Shown piece by piece: positions 45,184-54,600 of a stretch of DNA of 64,000 bases. The DNA comes from Clitoria ternatea. Its lineage: Eukaryota > Streptophyta > Magnoliopsida > Fabales > Fabaceae. A program made the translations under genes and the position numbers. The stretch spans positions 127,954,001-128,018,000 of the forward strand of contig CM075672.1 of assembly GCA_037962975.1 (NCBI GenBank). Direction: 5' to 3'. Each line of letters opens with the position of its first letter. Position 1 is the first letter of the stretch. The notes under the pieces were generated by a model. The model was given only the letters and a program-made list of their open reading frames with translations, made no database searches and was not told the DNA's origin.

Positions 45184-46440
45184 GACATTGCTCGTCCTCG
45201 AGCAAGAGAGAAAAATAAGAAAAAATAAAAATTTGGAATCAAATTTTTAAGTTAGTCTGAGAATTTACCACAAAAAATAATTACACAATTTAACTAATTT
45301 GTAATAATCAAAAATTGATATCAAATATAACAACGGTTTAATGATAAAATTATTTACAATATTCTATTAACAACCAAGCAGAATTTCAGGCTTACCTCAC
45401 AAGTGTTTATCTCTATGCAATTGGTAACCTGTTTCACTTAATCAATCATAAAATCAAACGAATTTAACTTTGTTTGTCATCTAATCAATGGTTATTTATA
45501 CAGAGTTAATTCAGAAATCACAAGGTCTTTTCACGGGTTGTAATGAGGCTTGGTTTGCAAGAATCAATGGTTTTTCTTGGAATTCAAAAAACCTGAAATC
45601 ATAAAAGAGCATTTTATAATTCTTAGGCTTTCTCTTGACCCAAACTTCTTATTTTCTTTTATTGATGAAAAATAAATACCCCCAACTTGATTCTTTTCAC
45701 TATTTTTGACTTTTCTTTTCCATATTTTCTTTTTGAAAAGAATCAAGTTGCTTATTTTCACTCCCCATTTTTGTGAGAACACTCAAAATATTTTTTATTT
45801 ATTTCAACTGCTCTTTTAATCAATCAAGTATAGGGAATGGTTAAAACAAATTTAGGTTTTAAGGGTACCAAAGAATTTTATTTTAGGCTCAAATTGGCTT
45901 GCAAAGGATAAAATAACTTTTACCAAGGTAAGCTGTTTGGCCCAATGTTTCGTTTCACCAATAAATGTGCCTTGATCATTTTCCCGAATTCTCTGTACAA
46001 CAACACAAATCAGAGATTAAAGCAAAATCAATTCGAATTGAAAATATGTCGATTAAACCCTCAAGTGTTTAATAAGATCTCTCTGCTCACCGGGTTATCG
46101 AAATTTGCTTGATAGTTGATGAACTTATTGTAATTAAATTTATCAAAACTCCTAAGTTAAAAAGAATCGATAATTGATTTTTACAAAATTGGTGTTATTG
46201 TGTAAAAACTCTAAGTGTATAAATTGACTTACTAACAAAAATTTGATTGATTTATTAAAAGATAAATTTTATTTTTGAATTATTTTTCGAATAAAATATG
46301 CAAAAACAAATAATTACGTAAAAACACACCACACAATAATAAAATACCATAATATAAAGTGTAAATGTAAATGTAAATGTAAATATAAACTAAAAACAAC
46401 TGTACTCAAAGTAAATGCAAGAAATAAGAAGATGGCATCA
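45184..46440 (-). other. Athila-like 3' untranslated region
   Basis: AT-rich with no supported ORF. It contains a second copy of the polypurine box AAATACCCCCAACTTGA (plus strand, 45674-45690). A GTAAAT hexamer repeat (about 46362-46385) lies at the lower end of the PF20167-like ORF. Confidence 0.6.
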
Positions 46441-47748
46441 TCAATCCTCCATCTGATCATCATTCTGCTCCTCCTCCTCATCATCACCATCGCCATCAGA
46501 GTCATCCTGTGCACCAGAAGATCCATCAGTCTCAGGGTAGGTAGGTAAATCTCCGGGCCAAGCTACATGTGCTGCAAACTCGGCCGGGGTAACATAAGGT
46601 TCTCCCTCTCCCTGTAACCTGTACTGATAAAATTCATCGTGAAGATGAATATAAGCTCTATGAGTGGCAGCCATCATCTACATCATATGCTGATGCTCAA
46701 GTGATATCCGGGCAAAGCCCTGTGTGACAGCATCAGTAGATGAAGGCTGCACTGGTGGTCTCCTCCTCCTAGGTCTGGGCTGAGCCTCCTGCTCTAGTGG
46801 TGGAAGCTCGCACTGCTGCACAAAATAGTCTCTGTTCACTAGAACTTTAGGGACTCTCCCTGAAGAACTAGTGAACTCTGGTGAAGGTACAATGACTCCC
46901 TACCTCCTCAGTAAGGCAGATATGATGAGAGGAAATGGAATGGGGCGATTCACTTTATACCCAAGGGCATAAAAGTGAATCTGCTCGGATATAAGCTCAG
47001 CAATATCAATAGTATGGCCCTGGAGGATAGAATAGAGAAGGCAACAACGCTCAACTGGAAGAGATGAAAGGTGGGTGACAGGAGTGATATTATGAAGCAT
47101 GAGGTAGGACCATGCCTGGGCTATGGGGGTCAGCTGGGTCTTTAGGAGGTTAGATGGACTCCTTCCAACCCTACTCAAGTTGAAAAAGATTCCATCCTTG
47201 CTCAAGAAATGAGCAACCTCCTCGAGGGAGTATCCTAACTCTCCCTCAGCAGCAATCTTGTTTCTGTTTTCCTTCTAGAAACAAGTGTCATTCTCGGGAG
47301 TAGGCTCCCAAGGGTTACCCAATAGGGTGCTGATAGTGTCCCGGTCATATGAAATATGTCGGCCCCTCACCCAACTCGTCCGCTGCTGCCCTATGCTCGG
47401 TGCGTCCTGGCGAGTTCTGAAGGCATTTGCATAAAATTCCATCACTAAGATGGGGTCCCCCTCAGTAGGTAGAGAGAATAGAGGTCCCCATCTCTTCTGC
47501 TGAACTCCATCCTAAAGCTCAGGGTAATCTCCTGCACTCAAATCAAGGACCCTCTCCCAGATAAGTCTTTGGCCTTTGATTTGATGAAATCGTGCCCATT
47601 TCGCATCATTGCGAAATCTGGTGGGATCCCTCGGTCCTAACACCTCCTGTCCCTGAAAATCAGGATCCTCAGAGGTGGTGTAAGTATCCGTGGTCTTCCT
47701 CTGTCTTTTAGAGGGACCAGCAGTGGGAATGGATTTCCTTGGTGCCAT
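46441..47748 (-). pseudogene. PF20167-like (putative plant transposon protein) ORF, four in-frame amber stops
   Basis: 436 codons in one frame with no frameshift: MAPRKSIPTAGPSKRQRK (basic start), then RFRNDAKWARFHQIKGQRL, MEFYANAF, GRHISYDRDTISTLLGNPW, LTPIAQAWSYLMLHNITPVTH, RCCLLYSILQGHTIDIAELI and PIPFPLIISALLRR-GV, ending in a long acidic tail (DGDGDDEEEEQNDDQ). Core motifs WxxFxxxxLxPTxH, LLYxIxxGxxIxxxxxI and FPxLIxxLxxxxGV fit PF20167, a family of unknown function linked to plant mobile elements. Stops, all TAG, at 47512, 47275, 46900 and 46678 (lowest coordinate of each). It occupies the place where RT-integrase or env would be in a complete Athila element. Confidence 0.75.
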
Positions 47749-48089
47749 CTGCAAAAAGTAAAATTTTAAAATTAAACAAACATTAAAAAGTAAATCACAT
47801 ATTAACAATCCTATATAATCAATCCATAAAATTTAAAACAAAAATATTTTTGGTTTTTCTAAAATTGAAATTCAAATACACCACAACATATTTTTGTATT
47901 TTTATGATTTATAAAGAAAGTAACACACATATTTTCAAATTTTCAAAACAAAATACAATTTATTCAAAATTTATACAAATTTATTTTTATATTTTTATGC
48001 AAGAAACAAATACTAAATACAAAAATTTATTAATTTTAAAAAAGAAAACAACAAACAACAATCACACAGCAAAAATTAACAAAAATTAA

Positions 48090-48665
48090 AAATAGTGGCT
48101 GACGCTACGCGTGGTGTGACGCTATTCGTCAGCTTGTTCTGCCCACGCTACGCATCTGTGGGACGCTACGCGTGGGCTCACAGTTCATCCTCACGCTACG
48201 CTTCAGTGGGACGCTACGCGTGAGCTGCGCAGAACAGAAAAAAAAAACAGGGGTTGCACAGCAGCAACCCCTTTCCAAACCACATTATATCCATTCAATT
48301 CCTAATTCCTAACAGCAATCAATTCCAATGGTCTTCTAATCCTAATCCTAACCACATTTATTTCTAAAAATCGAAAATTTAAAAACAAAACTAAAGAGAA
48401 AGGATTAGAACACTTACTTGTGGTTCCTTGAGCAATAAGATTGAGAAGGTTTGGAAGAGAGAAAAGGAGGTTTCTAAAATTTAGGTTTTGAAAACTAAGT
48501 GAGATAGAGAGGAGATTTTAGGTTTTAAAACCTAAGATGGGCCTCTCTGGTTCAGTTTTAAAAACTGAACGTGGGCTCTGACGCTACGCGTGGGTGGGAC
48601 GCTACGCTTCAAACCCAAAATTCAGGGTCCACGCTACGCGTCACATTGGCGCTACGCGTGGGCTT
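48090..48665 (-). repeat. GACGCTACGCGTGGG word array
   Basis: About ten words in two clusters (48090-48215 and 48577-48660), the palindromic core ACGCGT flanked by GACGCT and GGG or CAG. The LTRs carry further copies at 44655-44970 and 62146-62464. Confidence 0.8.
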
Positions 48666-48725
48666 CTGTTTTTGATTTTTCAAAATTTTAATTTTCAAAA
48701 ACCTTTTTCTTTTGAATTTTAAACC

Positions 48726-48730
48726 CCTTT
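48726..48730 (+). repeat. Target-site duplication CCTTT, left
   Basis: CCTTT directly precedes the 5' LTR; the same five bases follow the 3' LTR at 58711-58715. Exact duplication. Confidence 0.9.
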
Positions 48731-51340
48731 TGTAACATCCCCGTTTTAAAATTTAATGCTGAATAAAGAATGAACCATTAAGACTTGATTTCAACTAGAA
48801 ATAACTGTTAAGTGCATTTAACTAAGTGAGTTTAAGCCATTAAAATATTAAAATAGTGGCGGACAGGGGATGAGGTGGAGTGCGCGTGACTGACGGGCAC
48901 GCACTCTCCCATCCCACTCTTGCTTTTGCTGTGCGCATGCACATGTACACTTATATATATATATGTCGTGAGCCTTTAGTGATGAACACTTTTGCCAATT
49001 CTTCAGACTCTCTTCTCCGTCACTTCATCCTCTGTTTTCTCTCTTCGTCTTCATTCTTCTTCTTCCATCTCACTCTTCGCTCCTGGAGATCTTGATTCCA
49101 GTACTGAAGAACAGACTACGCTCCATCCCAGAATCAGGCGCAGAATACGACGAAGCCAAAGAAGACCGGACGAACCAGGAGAAGGACATCGGACCCAACG
49201 ACGAGAACGGAAAGAGGTTTCTGAGGTTCTTCTAAAGGTAGGGGGCGCTTGCATGTCGAATGCATGGTCTAAGAACGGTACCGGATGAACGTACTGCCAA
49301 GTGTGTGTGTGTGTGCATGTTTTTATGATTTCATTAGAACTGATGCATGATTTGAGATTTTGATAGTGATTTTCGTGACGATGGCGTAGTTTGCTCGTGG
49401 ATGATAATGATGGATCTATTTTGTTGCCTCTGTGAAAAGTATGTATGTGCATGTTCTTAATTGAGTTGATAAATGTTGTTAGTCTGATGATCGATTGTAA
49501 CATGCACCAGTGTGACTGACTGAACGATGATGAGTAGTGGGAAATATCCGTTCTTATTTGATGACTACGGTAATGTGTCCATGGCGCGATGATGTGTACT
49601 GATGAATGTGTTAGTTGCATGAGTAAGAGTGGGGTGACCCATGGAAGGTCAAGAACCCCAAGGGAAATGACTTCCAGTTACTAACCCTGGCTAGATCCCA
49701 ATAGGGCTCGTGGTAGCCGTTGGAGCTAGAGAAATGAGTCTCGAGACGCCGTGGGGGGCCGGTGCCACCTGGTAAGAGCTGAGGGACGAGGGGCCAAAAG
49801 AAAAAGGGGCTGTAACTGAGAGTCTTTTCCCGAGTCGGATCCGCAGACATGCATGTAGAAGTAAGGTTGATTGTGGTGATGTATAAATCTGTATATGTGC
49901 ATGTGTATGACTTTTGAATGCATGAATATATATTTAGATGTGGAATAAACTCTGTGAATTATGCGTATTATGAATGTTGTTTGAATTGTATGAACTTGGT
50001 TACTTGAAAAAGGACGAATGATAGCAGGAGCGTGTACTGACGCTGATACCGAGTCTGTGAGTATCATTTTACATGTAAAAGCTCACCCCTGCAGTGGCCA
50101 TTTTCAGTGAATGTCTCTCGTGAGGAGGATCAGAATCAGAACCGGAATGCTGGGCGGAGTGCTGATGCATTTCGAAGGTTTAATTAAGACGTTGTTAGAT
50201 AAAGCTCGGACCAGCTCATACCGGATGTTAATGTTTTTGTGAATGAATAGAACCTTATGAACAAGAAGAAGTTTGATTTTGCATTTGTAAATATTAATAT
50301 ACACTCTTATGTACATATGGATGTATGGTTTTGTGTGTGTGTGATGCTATATGCTGTCTCGTTTTATAATTATGCTTTAATAGATAAGCAGGGACAGTTT
50401 GATTGAGCAGGTTATAGTTAAGTCCGGAAGAACCAAGAATCGTCTTAGGAAAACTTATGTCGGATACGTTGGGCGGAGTCGTACCCCGCCTGAAGTATGG
50501 GAAGCAATCCGCCCAAGCGCGAGAACTCACGCTGAAGCGAGTAATGACCCGAGCGAAATATCGACCATTATCCTTTCCTATCCGTTGTGATACTAACGCA
50601 ATCCGGACCCCGGTGCTGAACCCCGGATTTGGGCGTTATGGCTAAGTCCGCCCAGGCGTTATCATAATTAGTTGAGTTGGGCGGAATAGGTTCAGACTCT
50701 TCCTTCTTCCATAACTTACTATCGCACTTGTACCCTGTAACTTCATATTTTTCTGAGTGAAAGGCGAGTGTGTGAGGATTTACTTGGTGAACCCTTGACC
50801 ATACCCGATGGAGGAAAATTACCTTGTAGTTGTGTTAAAGAGGCGTTATGCAGATTTCGTTAGGCGGCGTTATACCTCGCCCATGTAGCTAGGACAGCCC
50901 GCCCAAGATAAATATACCCCGCCTAGCCTAGCAGGATGATTCTAACTTAGCCTTTTCATCAAATGCTACACGTGTGAATGTATTAACATATTTCCCTTAT
51001 CTATTCCTCCTGTTGAGTGACCAGTATTTCTTGAAGGGAAGCCTCAGTGCGAAATCTCCTCTATCCGCTGCTGCATTACTATGCTCCGCCTGGACGGTGT
51101 CAGACCCCGTCTGAGCGAATAAACGGTATCGTGCAATCCGCCCTAGTGTTGGTGCGTTACGATAAGCCCATCGAGCCGGCCTCACCTTTTTAGCCTCCCT
51201 GTAGGTTGCTTTATGCGCGTGAATGTTTTTAGTTTTCCCCATTGCCTGCTCCCTTCTACATCAAATGTTACGTGACTGTTTTTGTGAAAAATTTTCTCAT
51301 ATTTTGGGATTTATTAGTTGTAGATAATTAGGGTGTTACA
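48731..51340 (+). repeat. 5' LTR of the young Tekay-like element (2610 bp)
   Basis: TGTAACATCC to GGGTGTTACA, with inverted termini. Short U3 with TATA at 48951. The R-U5 is long (about 2.36 kb), with a splice-donor-like AAAG-GTAGGG at 49237/49238 and a GGGCGGA/TCCGCCC word array between 50149 and 51150. The antisense frame of 189 codons at 49051-49620 has no recognisable domain and is not a gene. Confidence 0.93.
48951..48964 (+). promoter_or_regulatory. TATA box of the Tekay-like LTR
   Basis: TTATATATATATAT about 220 bp into the LTR. A start near 48985 would put a short upstream ORF (ATG 48984, MNTFANSSDSLL) at the very 5' end of the RNA. Duplicated in the 3' LTR near 56320. Confidence 0.6.
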
Positions 51341-51623
51341 TTTTGGTATCAGAGCGGACCGAAAAGTCCAAGGCCAAAGTATGCTTACCAAGTGTAAGCG
51401 GTGGTGTCTGTGTCTTTTTGATTGAATGGTTGAAATTGTTGTGATATTGGTGAACCTGATTGATATTGGCTTGTGGATAGGAGGGTGTTGCCCCTCCTGG
51501 TCCTATTGATTGTATAATATACATATATAGAGATAGCATGATGTGCTAAGTCATTGAACATTAGGCTGAAATCCGAATGGTAGTAAGTGGCTCCGTGTAC
51601 TTATCCTTAAATGTCAATTTCAG
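49238..51623 (+). other. Predicted leader intron spanning LTR end and primer-binding site
   Basis: Donor AAAG-GTAGGG at 49238; acceptor CAATTTCAG ending 51623, 8 nt before the gag ATG; a CTTAA branch-like box lies upstream. Removal of 2386 nt would leave a short leader and delete the primer-binding site. The related old element on the minus strand has equivalent donors (63429, 63873) and an acceptor (41365) 9 nt before its gag ATG. This is a prediction only. Confidence 0.4.
51344..51355 (+). other. Primer-binding site, initiator tRNA-Met type
   Basis: TGGTATCAGAGC, 3 nt after the LTR end. Canonical. Confidence 0.92.
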
Positions 51624-51631
51624 GATAAGGA
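51356..51631 (+). other. Tekay-like leader before gag
   Basis: 276 bp, non-coding. It ends with the acceptor-like AATTTCAG (51616-51623) and GATAAGGA before the ATG. Confidence 0.6.
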
Positions 51632-54600
51632 ATGGCGCATCGTCAAAGTATGGAGGCTATAGCCACAGCATTCCAACGCTTTGCTGATGTGTTTGAAAGG
51701 CAAGGCCAAACTCATCCTGAGGATGGCCATGTGCTGGACCGCTTCCTGAAGAGGAAGCCGAGCGAATTCTTAGGAGGACGGAACCCTGAGGCGGCGTTCA
51801 AGTGGACTCAGGAACTAGAAAGAATTTTTAAGGGTCTTCGCTGTACCGAAGCCCAGAAGGTGGAATGCGCAGTGTATATGCTGCGAGATGAAGCGGAGAA
51901 TTGGTGGAAGATAGCTAGGAGCCAATTCCCCGAAGATGACAATCAACTGACGTGGGACGATTTCAAGGCCTGCTTCCTAGACAAATACTTTCCCGACACA
52001 GTGCGGAGTCGGAAGGAGCTGGAGTTTATGGAGTTAAAACAGGGCTCCATGACTGTGGAAGAATACGCGACCAGATTTGAAGAATTGTGCCTGTTCTATC
52101 CGCCCTTCCAGCAACCGGGAACGGAGCACTCCAAGTGTCTTAAGTTTGAGAACGGACTGAGATCGGATATCAAGAGGGCCTGCAGATACCATGAAGTCCG
52201 GAGTTTCCCTGCCTTAGTGAACAAGTGCAGAATATTCGAAGAGGATGACAGGGCCCATTCGGGCCAGTGCAGCAGAGCCAACCAACACTTGAGGCCTCAG
52301 CAATCACGTTTCAAGAGGCCAGGGAACGTGAGGAGGAATGAACCCTTCACCAGATATCAGGACCATAATGACCGAGGGAGACAGATGAGTGGGCGGCCAA
52401 GGTATGGCGGATGCTTTAAATGTGGTGGTGATCATTTTGCTAAGGAATGCAACGATACGAATGTTAAATGCTACCACTGCGGAGAGAAGGGACACGTTCG
52501 TCCGGACTGCCCCCAACTCCGCCAGGCAAACACCAATGTGCGTCAAGGAGGATATCAAGATCGGACCAGAGTGAATGATAACCAACGACCTGGTGGCAGA
52601 GGCAACGGAACCAGAGGAAATATGATGCATGCCCCGAACAGTCGAGAGAGGAACACCGGCCCAACAGCGCCAGGAAGGATCTACACCATCAATGCAGAGG
52701 ATGTTGCACCAGCAAACGATCTAGTACAATGTAAGTGCTCACTTGGAATGAATACGCTTAATGTTGTTTTCGATTCGGGGGCAACCCATTCTTTTATAGC
52801 TGATGAGTGCGTGAAACGGTTGAAGCTACCAACTGTGTCTATGAACCGGACTCTAGAAGTGGCCAGCCCCACTGGCCCTACTGTGTTCACATCGTCCATA
52901 TGTAAAAATGTAGCATTTGAGTTGTATGATCGGAGTTTCGCCTTCGATCTGATTTGCATGCCCTTAAAGGGTCTTGATATTGTGCTTGGAATAGATTGGC
53001 TTTCAGCCAATAAGGTATTAGTAGATTGTAGAAACCGAGAGATCGTTTTCCCAAAACAACCCACTGAAGATGGCACGGCACAAGGTATAACCCAACTATT
53101 TATGATGCTTTGCCTAACCAAAGGTGAGAATGAGCCCCTAGTGAACGAAATTCCGGTTGTCTGCGAATTCCCAGAAGTGTTCCCAGAGGACGTCCCGAGT
53201 GTACCTCCCCATAGAGAAGTTGAATTCTCTATAGACTTGATCCCTGGAGCCGAACCGGTCTCCAGTGCACCCTACAGAATGTCCTCAACTGAATTGGTCG
53301 AGTTGAAGAAACAAGTGGATGAGTTACTTGAGAAGCAGTTCATTAGACCAAGCGTGTCACCATGGGGCGCACCTGTGCTACTTGTTAAGAAGAAGGATGG
53401 CAGCTTGAGACTTTGTATAGATTATCGACAGCTCAACAAACTCACAATCAAGAATCGATACCCACTGCCTAGAATTGATGATTTAATTGACCAGCTGCGT
53501 GGAGCCTCAGTCTTCTCAAAGATCGACTTACGATCTGGATATCACCAAATCCGAGTGAAGGACTCGGACATTCCTAAAACTGCCTTTAGGACTAGGTATG
53601 GTCACTATGAGTATGTAGTGATGCCGTTCGGTGTGACAAACGCCCCTGCTGTTTTCATGAATTACATGAACAGCATATTCCATTCTTTCTTAGATCGGTT
53701 TGTTGTTGTCTTCATCGATGACATTCTAGTTTATTCTAAGACATCGGAGGAGCATGAAGGGCATCTCAGAGCGGTACTCCAAGTGTTGAAGGAGAAGCAA
53801 TTGTTTGCAAAGCTTTCCAAGTGCGAATTTTGGATGGATGAGATCCACTTCCTCAGGCATGTGATCTCTAAGCAAGGCGTCTCGGTGGATCCTGCGAAGG
53901 TAGCTGCTGTAATAGCGTGGGAGAGGCCCAGATCGATCACGGAGATAAGGAGTTTTATGGGCTTGGCAGGTTATTATAGAAGGTTCATCGAAGGTTTTTC
54001 TAAGTTGGCATTACCTCTGACTAAATTGACTCGGAAGAACGTTCCTTTTGTGTGGAGTCCGGAGTGTGAGAGCAGCTTCCAAGAGCTGAAGAATAAGTTA
54101 ACAACTGCTCCGGTGTTAGCATTACCTGAGTTACGAGAAAGCTTCGTGGTCTATTGTGACGCGTCCGGACTCGGATTAGGATGTGTACTCATGCAGAAAG
54201 ATCGGGTGATAGCATATGCCTCTCGACAATTGAGACCCCACGAACAACATTATCCGACCCATGACTTGGAGTTGGCAGCAGTAGTTTTTGCATTGAAAAT
54301 CTGGAGGCATTACTTGTACGGATCCAAATTTGAAGTGTACAGCGATCATAAGAGCCTCAAATACCTATTCGACCAAAAGGAGCTGAACATGAGGCAGAGA
54401 AGGTGGATTGAGTTTTTGAAGGACTATGATTTCGAGTTGAAATACCACCCAGGTAAGGCAAATGTCGTAGCAGACGCATTGAGCCGAAAATCCCTCCACA
54501 TGGCAGCCATGATGGCAAAAGAAGTTGAGTTGTTGGAGCGGTTCCGAGACATGAACTTGCATGTTGACGCCCCTTCCTCTCAGAAGATGACAATCGGTAC

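Larger units (their letters stand above)
47749..48730 (-). other. Athila-like internal spacer with ACGCGT words
   Basis: AT-rich at 47760-48080. From 48090 to 48665 it carries about ten GACGCTACGCGTGGG or CACGCTACGC words, the same words as in the LTRs. No RT or integrase similarity was seen. It ends in CCTTT, the target of the nested insertion. Confidence 0.65.

Noticed and set aside
48880..49288. Sense open frames of 71 and 98 codons in the LTR
   Set aside because: One starts upstream of the TATA box; composition is that of a leader. They may be upstream ORFs but are not supported as genes.
49051..49620. 189-codon antisense frame present in both Tekay-like LTRs (also 56420-56989)
   Set aside because: Conserved only because the LTRs are nearly identical; low-complexity, no recognisable domain or promoter. 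Antisense RNA would be needed to reconsider.
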